Source of the DNA: Kitasatospora acidiphila
Lineage (GTDB): Bacteria > Actinomycetota > Actinomycetes > Streptomycetales > Streptomycetaceae
Direction of reading: 5' to 3'
Length of the DNA stretch: 64,000 bases
NCBI RefSeq assembly: GCF_006636205.1
Contig: NZ_VIGB01000003.1
Span: forward strand, 3,152,501-3,216,500
Shown: in pieces, positions 16,636 through 25,475 of the stretch
Numbering within the stretch: position 1 is the stretch's first letter
Layout of the letters: each line of letters opens with the position of its first letter
The notes under the pieces: model-generated
Seen by the model: only the letters and a program-made list of their open reading frames with translations
Told to the model about the DNA's origin: nothing
Database searches by the model: none
Position numbers and translations under genes: made by a program

Positions 16636-17607
16636 TCAGCCGCCGACGAAGGCGGTCAGCAGCAGCCAGACCACCGGGGCGGTCGGCAGCAGCGAGTCCA
16701 GCCGGTCCATGATCCCGCCGTGGCCGGGCAGCAGCGTGCCCATGTCCTTGATGCCCAGATCGCGCTTGATCATCGATTCGGCCAGGTCGCCGATGGTGGC
16801 GATCACCGCCGCGCAGCCGCCCAGGATCAGGCCCTGCCACCAGTGGCCGCCGTCGATCAGCCAGGACATCAGCAGCGCTCCGGCCAGCATCGAGAGCCCG
16901 ATGCCGCCGGCCAGGCCCTCGCGAGTCTTGCCGGGGCTGATCGTCGGCGCCAGCTTGGTCCGGCCGAACTTGTACCCCACCGCGTACGCCCCGGTGTCAC
17001 TGCAGATGGTGACCACCAGGAAGAGCACGATCCGCTGCGGCCCGTCGTGGGCGGAGAGCATCACGGCCACGAAGGACGCCAGGAACGGGACGTAGAAGGC
17101 CGTGAAGACGCCGGCCGTTATGTCCCGCAGGTAGTCCTCCGGCGGCCGGCTCATCCGCCAGATCATCAGTGCCAGTGCGGTCAGCGCCAACGACGCGGCG
17201 GCACCCTGCAGACCGATCCAGTAGGCGCTGGTCAGCATCGCCAGGCCGCCGAGCAGCAGCGGGGGCAGCGGAACCTCGATGCCCTTGCGCTCGGCCAGCC
17301 GGCTGGTCAGCTCCTTGACCCCGACCGAGGCCGCCGCCACCACGACGATCAGGAACAGCACCTTGACCACGAAGAGCGAGATGATGATCACCACGCCAAG
17401 GCTGAGCCCCACCCCTATCGCCGCGGGGAGGTTGCGGCCGCCCCGCTGCTTGGGGGGCTGCTGCGGCTCGGACTGGGCCACCTGACTCTCCTGCGCTCGG
17501 GGTCGGGCCCCCGCCGGACCGGCCGACCGCTCGGGGGCGGCCTGCGGCGAGGCGGGGGTCTGCGGGGTTGCGCCCCTGGAGCCTGGGGCGTGCGGGGCGT
17601 CGTTCAT
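16636..17607 (-). CDS. cdsA: Phosphatidate cytidylyltransferase
   Basis: A 323-residue inner-membrane enzyme making CDP-diacylglycerol from CTP and phosphatidate. The family signature is seen near the C-terminus ([18 protein letters not shown]), with multiple transmembrane segments from about residue 60. An N-terminal stretch of about 55 residues is rich in Pro, Gln and Ala and probably cytoplasmic. Its ATG overlaps the frr stop (TGATG), giving coupled translation. The order pyrH-frr-cdsA is widely conserved. Confidence 0.95.
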   Translation of the reverse strand: MNDAPHAPGSRGATPQTPASPQAAPERSAGPAGARPRAQESQVAQSEPQQPPKQRGGRNLPAAIGVGLSLGVVIIISLFVVKVLFLIVVVAAASVGVKELTSRLAERKGIEVPLPPLLLGGLAMLTSAYWIGLQGAAASLALTALALMIWRMSRPPEDYLRDITAGVFTAFYVPFLASFVAVMLSAHDGPQRIVLFLVVTICSDTGAYAVGYKFGRTKLAPTISPGKTREGLAGGIGLSMLAGALLMSWLIDGGHWWQGLILGGCAAVIATIGDLAESMIKRDLGIKDMGTLLPGHGGIMDRLDSLLPTAPVVWLLLTAFVGG

Positions 17608-18164
17608 CAGACTTCGAGAAGCTCGGATTCCTTGTGCTTGAGCAGCTCGTCGATGGCCGCCACGTACTTCGCGGTGAGGTCGTCGAGCTCCTTCTCGGCG
17701 CGGCGCACCTCGTCCTCGCCGGCTTCCTTGTCCTTGACAAGCTTGTCCAGCGAGTCCTTGGCCTTGCGGCGGATCGCGCGCATCGAGACCTTGGCGTCCT
17801 CGCCCTTGCCCCGCGCCTGCTTGATGTACTCCTTGCGGCGCTCCTCGGTCAGCTGCGGCAGCACCACCCGGATGACGTTGCCGTCGTTGGTCGGGTTGAC
17901 GCCGAGGTCCGAGTCGCGGATGGCCTGCTCGATGTTGCGCATCGCGCTCTTGTCGAAGGGCGTGATGACCGCCATCCGCGGCTCCGGCACGGCGAAGGAG
18001 GCGAGCTGGTTGATCGGGGTGAGCGCGCCGTAGTAGTCGGTGACGATCTTGTTGAACATCGCCGGGTGGACCCGGCCGGTACGGATGGCGGCGAAGTCGT
18101 CCTTGGCGACGGCGACGCTCTTCTCCATCTTCTCGTCGGCTTCGAGGAGGATCTCTTCGATCAC
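17607..18164 (-). CDS. frr: Ribosome recycling factor
   Basis: A 185-residue protein that splits post-termination ribosomes together with EF-G. It has the normal family length and the motifs [13 protein letters not shown] and [14 protein letters not shown], ending in the helical bundle. It starts at a GTG with AGGGAG nine bases upstream and overlaps cdsA by one base. A modest hairpin lies between it and pyrH, which precedes it on the same strand. Confidence 0.97.
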   Translation of the reverse strand: MIEEILLEADEKMEKSVAVAKDDFAAIRTGRVHPAMFNKIVTDYYGALTPINQLASFAVPEPRMAVITPFDKSAMRNIEQAIRDSDLGVNPTNDGNVIRVVLPQLTEERRKEYIKQARGKGEDAKVSMRAIRRKAKDSLDKLVKDKEAGEDEVRRAEKELDDLTAKYVAAIDELLKHKESELLEV

Positions 18165-18219
18165 GGTCTGCTCCCTGTCCGGTTGCCCGTGGCGCTCACC
18201 GCCCGTGGCGTACTGATAG

Positions 18220-18241
18220 GCCCCGCCAGGTCCGACGGGGC
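18220..18241 (-). terminator. Short hairpin between pyrH and frr
   Basis: GCCCCG and CGGGGC pair over a 10-nt loop in the 92-bp gap. The stem is too short to be a certain terminator; it may be a processing or attenuation structure. Confidence 0.25.
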
Positions 18242-18256
18242 TCGGTTGACGACTGC

Positions 18257-19012
18257 TCAGGCCCGGACGGAATCCTGGCTGATGAGTGTGCCGATCTTCT
18301 CACTCCTGACGGCGCGAGCGATATTGCCCTCGGTCAGGAGCTCGAAGACCAGGATCGGCAGGCCGTTGTCCTTGCACAGCGTGATCGCGGTCAGGTCGGC
18401 CACCTTGAGATCGCGCGAGATCACCTCGGCGTACTCCAGCGCGTCGAACCGCACCGCGTCCGGGTTGGTCTTGGGGTCGGAGTCGTAGACCCCGTCCACA
18501 CCGTTCTTGCCCATCAGCAGGACCTCGGCGTGGATCTCCAGGGCGCGCTGCACGGCGGTCGTGTCGGTGGAGAAGTACGGCATGCCCATACCGGCGCCGA
18601 AGATCACGACGCGGCCCTTCTCCAGGTGCCGGATGGCCCGCAGCGGCAGGTAGGGCTCGGCGACCTGGCCCATCGTGATGGCGGTCTGGACCCGGGTCTC
18701 GATGCCTTCCTTCATCAGGAAGTCCTGCAGGGCGAGGCAGTTCATGACGGTGCCCAGCATGCCCATGTAGTCCGAGCGGGCCCGGTCCATGCCGCGCACC
18801 TGCAGCTCGGCGCCGCGGAAGAAGTTGCCGCCGCCGATGACCACCGCGACCTCGGTGCCCTGCCGGACCACCGTGGCGATCTCTCGCGCGATCGCGTGGA
18901 CGACGTCGGGGTCGACGCCGAGCCCGCCCCCGCCGGCGAACGCCTCGCCGGACAGCTTCAGCAGCACCCGACGGCGGGTGCCGTCCGGCGCGGTCTCCTG
19001 CGTCTCCTGCAT
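18257..19012 (-). CDS. pyrH: UMP kinase
   Basis: A 251-residue amino-acid-kinase-fold UMP kinase, phosphorylating UMP to UDP. Motifs: [45 protein letters not shown] and [15 protein letters not shown] start it at the ATG at 19012, where AAGGAG lies seven bases upstream and the product has normal length. Reading is open upstream to 19147, which would add 45 residues without family support and run through a large hairpin. It lies between tsf and frr. Confidence 0.95.
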   Translation of the reverse strand: MQETQETAPDGTRRRVLLKLSGEAFAGGGGLGVDPDVVHAIAREIATVVRQGTEVAVVIGGGNFFRGAELQVRGMDRARSDYMGMLGTVMNCLALQDFLMKEGIETRVQTAITMGQVAEPYLPLRAIRHLEKGRVVIFGAGMGMPYFSTDTTAVQRALEIHAEVLLMGKNGVDGVYDSDPKTNPDAVRFDALEYAEVISRDLKVADLTAITLCKDNGLPILVFELLTEGNIARAVRSEKIGTLISQDSVRA

Positions 19013-19082
19013 GGACTTCTCCTTCTGCACCTGCTTGGTCACAGGCCCGGGGGTGCTCAGCTCCTGGCCTGCGTGTACACGA

Positions 19083-19138
19083 GAGGAGGCCACTGCCGCG
19101 GGAACCGGTACGGTCTCCTGCACGGCAATGGCCTCCTC
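19083..19138 (-). promoter_or_regulatory. Large stem-loop in the tsf-pyrH intergenic region
   Basis: Sixteen-base arms (19083-19098 and 19123-19138) pair with one mismatch around a 24-nt loop that holds a small inner stem (ACCG/CGGT). It sits 70-125 bases before the pyrH start in the transcribed direction. Reading this as a terminator of rpsB-tsf or an attenuator of pyrH is inference. Confidence 0.45.
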
Positions 19139-19216
19139 GTCGTTCATGGTGCCGACTCACTGGGTCACAGTGGTGGCGGCGATTCCTACCTTAGGCGGGA
19201 ACCGGGTGAACGTGGC

Positions 19217-20056
19217 TCAGGCGCCGACGCGGAAGCGGGCGAAGCGCTTGAGGGCGACGCCGTTCTCCTCCAGGACCTTGGCCACGGTCTTCTTGTTGTC
19301 CTTCGCGAAGGCCTGCTCCAGCACGGAGTGCTCCTTGACGAAGCCGGTCACGCGACCCTCGACGATCTTCGGCAGGGCAGCCTCCGGCTTGCCCTCCTCG
19401 CGAGCGGTGGCCTCGGCGACGCGGCGCTCGTTCTCCAGGTCCTCGGCCGGGATCTCCTCGCGGGACAGGTACTTCGGCGCGAAGGCGGCGATGTGCTGCG
19501 CGACGTCCTTGGCGACCTCGGCGTTCTCCTTGTCCAGCTCGACCAGGACGCCGACGGCCGGCGGCAGGTCGGGGCTGGTCTTGTGCAGGTAGACAGCGAC
19601 GAAGCCGTCACCGGCGAACTGGGCGAAGCGACGGAAGACGATCTTCTCGCCCAGGTTGGCGTTGGCCTCGTCCACGAACTGCTGGACGGTCTTGCCGGCC
19701 TCGATCTCGGAAGCCAGGGCGGCGTCCAGGTCGGCCGGGGCGGTCTTGGCGACGTGCGCGGCGATCGCGTCGGCGACGGCGACGAACTTCTCGCCCTTGG
19801 CGACGAAGTCGGTCTCGCAGTTCAGCTCGACGAGGACGCCGGACTTCTTGTCCTCGGCGATCACGGCGGCGACGGCACCGTTGGAGGCGTCGCGGCCCTC
19901 GCGCTTGGCAACGCCCTTCTGGCCCTTGATACGGAGCAGCTCGACGGCCTTCTGGACGTCGCCCTCGGCCTCGTCGAGCGCCTTCTTGCAGTCCATCATG
20001 CCGGCGCCGGTGAGCTCACGGAGCTTCTTGACGTCCGCGGCGGTGAAGTTCGCCAT
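19217..20056 (-). CDS. tsf: Elongation factor Ts
   Basis: A 279-residue nucleotide exchange factor for EF-Tu. The N-terminal motif LRELTGAGMMDCKKALDEA and the core motif LNCETDFVAKGEKF are intact, and length is normal. It follows rpsB on the same strand after 134 bp that hold a hairpin, the usual bacterial rpsB-tsf arrangement. Confidence 0.97.
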   Translation of the reverse strand: MANFTAADVKKLRELTGAGMMDCKKALDEAEGDVQKAVELLRIKGQKGVAKREGRDASNGAVAAVIAEDKKSGVLVELNCETDFVAKGEKFVAVADAIAAHVAKTAPADLDAALASEIEAGKTVQQFVDEANANLGEKIVFRRFAQFAGDGFVAVYLHKTSPDLPPAVGVLVELDKENAEVAKDVAQHIAAFAPKYLSREEIPAEDLENERRVAEATAREEGKPEAALPKIVEGRVTGFVKEHSVLEQAFAKDNKKTVAKVLEENGVALKRFARFRVGA

Positions 20057-20138
20057 GGTGTGAATCTCTTCTCGCGTCTCGCGTGTCTGCGGGGTGGGTG
20101 CGCCGGGGGCCCTGGTCAGGTCCCGGCACGTGGAGAAA

Positions 20139-20176
20139 GGGGCACCAGCCGGTCGGTACCGGCCGGCTGATGCCCC
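20139..20176 (-). terminator. Hairpin between rpsB and tsf
   Basis: GGGGCA...TGCCCC with an inner AGCCGG/CCGGCT stem forms an interrupted hairpin 15 bases after the rpsB stop. It is likely an attenuator that lets rpsB be made in excess of tsf. Confidence 0.5.
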
Positions 20177-20190
20177 TCGCCCTCAGTGCG

Positions 20191-21087
20191 TCAGGCCTGC
20201 TCGGCCTCGGCGGCCGGAGCCTCGGCGGCCGGAGCCTCGGCGGCCGGAGCCTCGGCGGCGGGCGCCTCGGCAGCGGGGGCCTCGGCAGCCGGGGCCTCCT
20301 CGGCCTTCTGCTCGCCGGTCTTCAGGAGGTCCTGCTCCCAGTCGGCCAGCGGCTGGTCGGCACCCGGCTCGGCCTTGACGTCGCCCTTGGCGACACCGGC
20401 ACGGGCCTTCAGGCCCTCGGCGACGGCGTCGGCGATCACACGGGTCAGGCGGGTGACGGAGCGGATCGCGTCGTCGTTGCCCGGGATCTTGTAGTCGACC
20501 TCGTCGGGGTCGCAGTTGGTGTCGAGGATGGCGACGACCGGGATGTTGAGCTTGCGGGCCTCGCCGACCGCGATGTGCTCCTTCTTGGTGTCCACGATCC
20601 ACACCGCGCTCGGGACGCGCTGCATGTCGCGGATACCGCCGAGGGTCTTCTCCAGCTTGTCGTGCTCGCGCTGGAGGACCAGGAGCTCCTTCTTGGTCAG
20701 GCCGGAACCGGCCACGTCCGAGAAGTCGATCTCGCCGAGCTCCTTGAGGCGCTGCAGCCGCTTGTAGACGGTGGAGAAGTTGGTCAGCATGCCGCCGAGC
20801 CAGCGCTGGTTCACGTAGGGCATGCCCACGCGGGTGGCCTGCTCGGCGATGGCCTCCTGGGCCTGCTTCTTGGTGCCGACGAAGAGGATGCTGCCGCCGT
20901 GGGCAACGGTCTCCTTGACGAACTCGAAGGCGCGGTCGATGTAGTTCAGCGACTGCAGGAGGTCGATGATGTAGATGCCGTTGCGCTCCGTGAGGATGAA
21001 GCGCTTCATCTTCGGGTTCCAGCGGCGGGTCTGGTGACCGAAGTGGACGCCGCTCTCCAGCAGCTCCCGCATCGTGACGACGGCCAT
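20191..21087 (-). CDS. rpsB: 30S ribosomal protein S2
   Basis: A 298-residue S2 protein: [20 protein letters not shown] at the start and [16 protein letters not shown] and [20 protein letters not shown] in the body. The last 35 residues are an actinobacterial-type acidic Ala/Pro tail made of six EAPAA units, encoded by 15-bp direct repeats. Start ATG 21087 follows AAGGAG. It heads the rpsB-tsf operon. The upstream 440-bp region should hold its promoter. Confidence 0.97.
   Translation of the reverse strand: MAVVTMRELLESGVHFGHQTRRWNPKMKRFILTERNGIYIIDLLQSLNYIDRAFEFVKETVAHGGSILFVGTKKQAQEAIAEQATRVGMPYVNQRWLGGMLTNFSTVYKRLQRLKELGEIDFSDVAGSGLTKKELLVLQREHDKLEKTLGGIRDMQRVPSAVWIVDTKKEHIAVGEARKLNIPVVAILDTNCDPDEVDYKIPGNDDAIRSVTRLTRVIADAVAEGLKARAGVAKGDVKAEPGADQPLADWEQDLLKTGEQKAEEAPAAEAPAAEAPAAEAPAAEAPAAEAPAAEAEQA
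20205..20300. repeat. 15-bp coding repeats in the rpsB tail
   Basis: CTCGGCGGCCGGAGC-type units recur six times with increasing divergence toward 20300. They encode the EAPAA repeats of ribosomal protein S2 and would be prone to copy-number change. Confidence 0.8.
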
Positions 21088-21526
21088 GGCCGTGCTCCTT
21101 GGGTGTTACGCCCGGCACACCGTTGCTGCCCCTCGGGCACTCGGCGGCTACCGGGTCTGCTCGGTTGTCCGTGCCGGTCGGGTGACCGCCACGCCTGACG
21201 CCCCGACGTGCCGAGCCGACCGGGCCTGCGCGGCGGACCGCGCCGGGCTCGGTGGGACCGAGCGGCACTCGCACGGGTGGGGCGGCTGGGCCGGGATTCC
21301 ACCAGTGGCGGGGCGTGCGAAGTCGACCCGGGACACACCGGGTCGCGTGTGAAGTGTACGGGACGGCCCGCGTGACCGGCGACTCAACGGGTTTCGGGCG
21401 CGCTGGACCGGCCTCCGGAGGCCCCCGCGGCACCGGGTTATCCACGGTTATCCACAGGGGCGGGGTTGTCCACAGGTTCGCGGGTGGGCCTTGGCGGGCG
21501 GCGGGGTCGGGCGGAACCTCGGTGCC
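21088..21526. other. Divergent intergenic region of rpsB and M23 peptidase
   Basis: About 440 bp without a gene. It holds an 8-bp-arm hairpin (21324-21345), a 14-bp palindrome GGCCTCCGGAGGCC (21410-21423) and three DnaA-box-like nonamers (21438-21474). The rpsB promoter must lie here but I could not place it with confidence: TACACT at the minus strand near 21355 lacks a well-spaced -35. Confidence 0.5.
21438..21474 (+). promoter_or_regulatory. Cluster of three DnaA-box-like sites
   Basis: TTATCCACG (21438-21446), TTATCCACA (21448-21456) and TTGTCCACA (21466-21474) are direct repeats. The last equals the streptomycete DnaA-box consensus and the second is the classical bacterial box. The cluster lies 53-89 bp before the M23 peptidase start. 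DnaA binding is inferred from sequence only. Confidence 0.6.
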
Positions 21527-22543
21527 ATGACGAACTGTCACCTTTGCTGGCCGGTGCCGCCGCCTCGGGCGCGGTGGGTGGTGGTGCTGCTGATGCTGCT
21601 CTTCGTGGTGCTGCTGCCCGGGAACGCGCCACCGGGTGCGGCGGCGCCCGCGGTGGCGCCGGGGGCGGTGGCGCCGGCGGGGCCTGCGGGGCCGGCTCTG
21701 GGGGCGGTGGTGGAGGGTGCGGTGGTGGGGGCCGGGCGGGCCTGGCCGGTCGGCGGGCCCCGTGGTGTGCTGCGCCGGTTCGAGGCGCCGCCGCAGCCGT
21801 GGGCGCCCGGGCACCGCGGGGTCGACCTGGCCGCCGAACCGGGCGATCAGGTGCGCGCCGCGCTGGCCGGGGTGGTCGCCTTCGCGGGTGAGGTGGCCGG
21901 GCGGCCGCTGGTCACCGTGCTGCACCCGGGCACCGGGGATCCGCCGCTGCGCACCAGCTACCTCCCGGTCGCCGACGGCCCGCCGGTCGGCACCGCGGTA
22001 GCGGCCGGCGACCCGATCGGGACGCTGGCGGACGGCGACGACCACTGCGGGGGCGGCTGCCTGCACTGGGGGCTGCTGCGCGGGAAGCGGTATCTGGATC
22101 CGCTCGCGCTGCTGGGCACCGGGCGGGCCCGCCTGCTCCCGCTGCGGCCGGGGGCCACCGCGCAGGCGTCAACCTCGGCCAGGCCGCCGGGCCACGCGCA
22201 GGCGTCAGCGCCGGTCAAGCCACCGGCGCGGGTGACGGCTCAGACGCCCGCCACGCCGCACCGGGCCAGCGTGACGGCGGCGTCCGCGATCTGCTCGCGC
22301 TCCGTGGGCGAGCAGTCCGCCGAGCGCCGGACCGCTGCCTCCACCAGGCCCTGCAGCAGCGCCGCGGTCAGCCGCGGCTCCTGGTGGCCCAGTGCGGCCA
22401 GGTCCTCGACGACCAGCTCGGTCAGGGCGCCGTGCGCTGTGCGGATCCGGGCTCGCGCCGCCTCGTCCAGCTCCAGCGTGCCGAGGGCGAGCACGGCGCG
22501 GTGCCGGGGGTCGCCGGCCAGCGCGAGCTGCCCGCGCACATAG
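21527..22543 (+). CDS. M23-family metallopeptidase-like secreted protein
   Basis: A 338-residue product with a signal peptide (residues 1-40, hydrophobic core VVVLLMLLFVVLLPG), a Gly/Ala/Pro linker and an M23 (LytM-type) domain at about residues 80-195. HRGVDLAAEPG supplies the first His and Asp ligands. The usual HxH is CLHWGL, so the first His is Cys, which may weaken catalysis. Beyond about residue 200 the reading frame runs antisense to the convergent tetR gene with no stop for 304 bp, so the true end is uncertain. It would act on cell-wall peptides outside the membrane. Start ATG 21527 lacks a clear ribosome site. Confidence 0.65.
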   Translation: MTNCHLCWPVPPPRARWVVVLLMLLFVVLLPGNAPPGAAAPAVAPGAVAPAGPAGPALGAVVEGAVVGAGRAWPVGGPRGVLRRFEAPPQPWAPGHRGVDLAAEPGDQVRAALAGVVAFAGEVAGRPLVTVLHPGTGDPPLRTSYLPVADGPPVGTAVAAGDPIGTLADGDDHCGGGCLHWGLLRGKRYLDPLALLGTGRARLLPLRPGATAQASTSARPPGHAQASAPVKPPARVTAQTPATPHRASVTAASAICSRSVGEQSAERRTAASTRPCSSAAVSRGSWWPSAARSSTTSSVRAPCAVRIRARAASSSSSVPRASTARCRGSPASASCPRT

Positions 22544-22824
22544 GCCTCCAGGCGGGCGAGCGGATCGTCGGCGGCCGCCATCGCCGCCTCGATCTCGGCG
22601 GCCCAGAGCGGCAGGTCGAGCTCGCAGAGCCGTTCCACCACGTCGGTCCGGGAGCGGAAGTACTCGTACACCGAGGAACGGGCCAGCCCGGTGCGGGCGG
22701 CCAGCGCGGGGAAGGTCAGCGCCTCGGGGCCGCCCTCGGTCAGCAGCGCGCGGGCCGCGTCCAGCAGGGCGGTGCGCTGCCGCAGGCGGTGCTCGGCCAG
22801 GGTGGCGGCTCGGATCTTCGGCAC
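22240..22824 (-). CDS. TetR-family transcriptional regulator
   Basis: A 194-residue TetR-type regulator. The helix-turn-helix spans about residues 14-58 (FPALAARTGLARSSVYEYF). Effector domain of unknown ligand. I start it at the GTG at 22824 (VPKIRAATLAEHR); a GTG three codons upstream is equally open. It lies 110 bp after whiG on the same strand and overlaps the open frame of the convergent M23 gene. No operator was recognised. Confidence 0.82.
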   Translation of the reverse strand: MPKIRAATLAEHRLRQRTALLDAARALLTEGGPEALTFPALAARTGLARSSVYEYFRSRTDVVERLCELDLPLWAAEIEAAMAAADDPLARLEAYVRGQLALAGDPRHRAVLALGTLELDEAARARIRTAHGALTELVVEDLAALGHQEPRLTAALLQGLVEAAVRRSADCSPTEREQIADAAVTLARCGVAGV

Positions 22825-22902
22825 GCCGCCCACTCTACGGAGGCGGCGGCGCCACTGGTCGGAGCGGGTGTGTCGGGCCGCCCCGAGCCGGCCCGGATCA
22901 CA

Positions 22903-22950
22903 GTCAGTGCAGGTCGGAGTCAGTGCAGATCGGAGTCAGCGTAGGTCGGA
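22903..22950. repeat. Three 16-bp tandem repeats over the whiG stop
   Basis: GTCAGTGCAGGTCGGA (22903-22918), GTCAGTGCAGATCGGA (22919-22934) and GTCAGCGTAGGTCGGA (22935-22950) are adjacent copies. The third contains the whiG stop codon and last codons, so the array looks like outward duplication of the gene's 3' end. Confidence 0.75.
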
Positions 22951-23964
22951 GAGCTTGGCCCGGAGCTGGAGCACGGACTTGGTGTGGATCTGGCTGACCC
23001 GACTCTCCGTCACCCCGAGGACCTGTCCGATCTCGGCGAGGGTGAGGCCCTCGTAGTAGTAGAGCGTCACCACGATCTTCTCCCGGTCCGGCAGGGTGTT
23101 GATCGCACCGGCGAGCAGCTTGCGCAGTTCGCGGTCCTCGGCGACCACGACCGGGTTCTCGGCGCCGGTGTCCTCCAGCGTGTCCATCAGGCTCAGCCGC
23201 TCGCCACCGTCCCCGGCGGGGTGCAGCAGCTCATCCAGCGCCACCACGTTGGCCAGCGAGAGTTGGCTGAAAATCGCGTGCAGCTCTTCGACCGCGATGC
23301 CCATCTCGGCCGCCACTTCGGGCTCGCACGGCGTGCGGCGCAGCCGGGCTTCCAGGGCCGCATAGGTCCGTTCGACCGCCTTGGCCTTCTGCCGGATCGA
23401 CCGGGGGATCCAGTCCAAGGCGCGCAGCTCGTCGATGATCGCTCCGCGAATGCGGCTGATCGCATAGGTCTCGAATTTGATCGCGCGGTCCGGATCGAAT
23501 TTCTCGATCGCGTCGATCAGGCCGAACACACCGGAGGACACGAAGTCGGCCTGTTCGACGTTCGCCGGCAGGCCGACACCCACCCGGCCGGCCACGTACT
23601 TGACCAGCGGCGAGTAGTGGAGGATCAGCTGCTCGCGCAGCTTGGCGTCACCGCTGGCCTTGTAGGACCGCCACAGCGACTCCAGCGCACTGCGCGGAGG
23701 TGACGGGGACGGAGGCGGGGGCGCCGGTGCGGGCAGCCGGGCCGGCGGCGTGGTCGCCGGTTCCGCATGGCGCCGCGCACCCCGGCTCGGCGGCGGGACG
23801 GAGACCAGGCCGGTCGACGCAGCCCGCTGCCCCGCACTGCCCGCCCCCTCGGCCGTCGCGGGCTTCGCCGGCTGAACGTCGATGCCGGGACGCGCCTCGG
23901 TGCCGGATGCCCCCGGGGGCCGGCCGGCACTGGTCGCCCTGTGTCCGGGAATGTGTGTGGGCAT
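22936..23964 (-). CDS. whiG: RNA polymerase sigma factor WhiG
   Basis: A 342-residue FliA-family sigma factor needed in streptomycetes to start aerial hyphae on the path to spores. Region 2 ([38 protein letters not shown]) and region 4 ([20 protein letters not shown]) are intact. S. coelicolor WhiG, as I recall it, has 280 residues; this one carries a longer N-terminal stretch rich in Pro and Ala before the [10 protein letters not shown] segment. I start at ATG 23964 (MPTHI) by likeness to that protein; an ATG ten codons upstream is possible. Neither has a clear ribosome site. Activity in relatives is held back by the anti-sigma factor RsiG. Confidence 0.93.
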   Translation of the reverse strand: MPTHIPGHRATSAGRPPGASGTEARPGIDVQPAKPATAEGAGSAGQRAASTGLVSVPPPSRGARRHAEPATTPPARLPAPAPPPPSPSPPRSALESLWRSYKASGDAKLREQLILHYSPLVKYVAGRVGVGLPANVEQADFVSSGVFGLIDAIEKFDPDRAIKFETYAISRIRGAIIDELRALDWIPRSIRQKAKAVERTYAALEARLRRTPCEPEVAAEMGIAVEELHAIFSQLSLANVVALDELLHPAGDGGERLSLMDTLEDTGAENPVVVAEDRELRKLLAGAINTLPDREKIVVTLYYYEGLTLAEIGQVLGVTESRVSQIHTKSVLQLRAKLSDLR

Positions 23965-24194
23965 ACGTGGGTCTGCGCCGTTCTGCCGAGTCATGTGCTG
24001 ATAGGGAAGCCATAGCGAGCGTAGCGTGATCAGGTCGATGCGCTGCGCTACCACCACCTGGCCGTCGCCCGATCCGGTGGCGTTCACTCCGTTGACCGAA
24101 CGCCTGCGCCGCACCCCAGCGGGTGTGCGCACCGAGAAGCAGCGACCAGCGCCTTCCGTCGGACGAACACCTTCCGTTGACGGTGCGCCGGCCG

Positions 24195-25475
24195 TCAGCG
24201 GATCACCCTCCAGTGCGACCCCGCCCGCTGGACGAAGCCCAGCGAGCACAGCTCATAGAGCAGCTTGAGCACCTGATCGGATGTCAATCCGGTGCGCCTG
24301 GCCAGCTCCTCGGCCGGGGTGCCGGACGGCCCGGCCGGCATCGCCTCCAGCAGTTCGGCGGCCGGCCCGCGCAGCAGGTCGCGCGGCCGTGCCAGCGCCT
24401 GGTGCAGCGGTGCCAGGTCGGCACCGATCGAGCCGATCTGCTCGATCACCTCGGCTGCGCTGGTCACCAGCGTCGCACCGCCGCCGCGGATCAGCGCGTG
24501 CACCCCGTTGGAGAGCTCCGAGGTGACCGGCCCGCAGATGCCCATGGTGTGCCGGTTCAGCCCGAGCGCGCGCTGCGCCGTGCTGAGCGCACCACTGCGC
24601 TGAGCGGCCTCCACCACCACCGTCCCCCGGGTCAGCGCGGCGAGCACCCGGTTGCGCAGCACGAAGCGGAACCGGTTCGGGTGCTCCCCGGGCGGCAGTT
24701 CGCCGACCAGCTGGCCCTGCTCGCGGATCCGCTCGATCAGCCCGCTGTTGCCGCGCGGGTAGCGCACATCCACACCGCAGGCCAGCACCGCGACGGTCAT
24801 CCCGCCGACCGCCAGCGCACCGCGGTGAGCTGCCGCGTCGATGCCGTAGGCCGCCCCCGAGCAGACCACCCAGCCGCGCTCCGCCAGGTCGGCGGAGAGC
24901 TCCGCGGCCACCCGGGCGCCGTACTCGGTGCAGGCGCGCGAGCCCACCACCGCGACCGAGCGCAGCGCGAGCAGCCGCAGCGACCCGCTGCCGAGCACCC
25001 ACAGCCCGGTCGGCATCGCGTCACCGAGGTCCGCCAGTTGGCCCGGCCACTCCGCGTCCCCCGGTGCCAGGAACCGTCCGCCGAGCTCCCGCACCCGGGC
25101 GAGGTCCGCGACCGGGTCGGCCTCTGCCAATCGGCGCTGCAGCATGCCCAACCGCTCGGCGGTGAGCCGCAGTTCGCGGTGGCCCGCGCCAACTCGCAGC
25201 ACTCGCACCAACTCGACGGCCGAGCGGCGACGCAACCAGCGGCCGACCACCGCGTTGCCCGGCTCCACCACCCGACTGAGTGCGACCCGCGCCAACCGCT
25301 CCTCCTCGCAGGCCGGCCCGGCCGAGGCACCGCACTCCAGATCGAGCGCCGCCTGCCCCGCCCCACCGGCGCCGGACACCACGGGCGACGACCCATCAGC
25401 AGGCACCGCAGCCACCTGGTCCACCCGCGCCAGGTGTTCCGCCCGGCCCTCCGCCGGCTGCCGACCAGCCGTCAC
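24195..25475 (-). CDS. dprA: DNA-processing protein DprA
   Basis: A 426-residue DprA/Smf protein that loads RecA on incoming single-stranded DNA. The Rossmann core is at about residues 150-355 ([57 protein letters not shown]) and a winged-helix tail follows ([15 protein letters not shown]). The start GTG overlaps the comM stop by four bases (GTGA), so it is coupled with it. Streptomycetes are not known for natural competence; a recombination or conjugation-related role is likely (inference). Confidence 0.92.
   Translation of the reverse strand: MTAGRQPAEGRAEHLARVDQVAAVPADGSSPVVSGAGGAGQAALDLECGASAGPACEEERLARVALSRVVEPGNAVVGRWLRRRSAVELVRVLRVGAGHRELRLTAERLGMLQRRLAEADPVADLARVRELGGRFLAPGDAEWPGQLADLGDAMPTGLWVLGSGSLRLLALRSVAVVGSRACTEYGARVAAELSADLAERGWVVCSGAAYGIDAAAHRGALAVGGMTVAVLACGVDVRYPRGNSGLIERIREQGQLVGELPPGEHPNRFRFVLRNRVLAALTRGTVVVEAAQRSGALSTAQRALGLNRHTMGICGPVTSELSNGVHALIRGGGATLVTSAAEVIEQIGSIGADLAPLHQALARPRDLLRGPAAELLEAMPAGPSGTPAEELARRTGLTSDQVLKLLYELCSLGFVQRAGSHWRVIR

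Noticed and set aside
19013..19147. Extended pyrH N-terminus from 19147
   Set aside because: Residues lack family likeness and cover a large hairpin; a good ribosome site supports ATG 19012.
22903..22950. Repeats read as an attachment site of an integrated element
   Set aside because: Copies are adjacent, with no tRNA, integrase or insert between or beside them.
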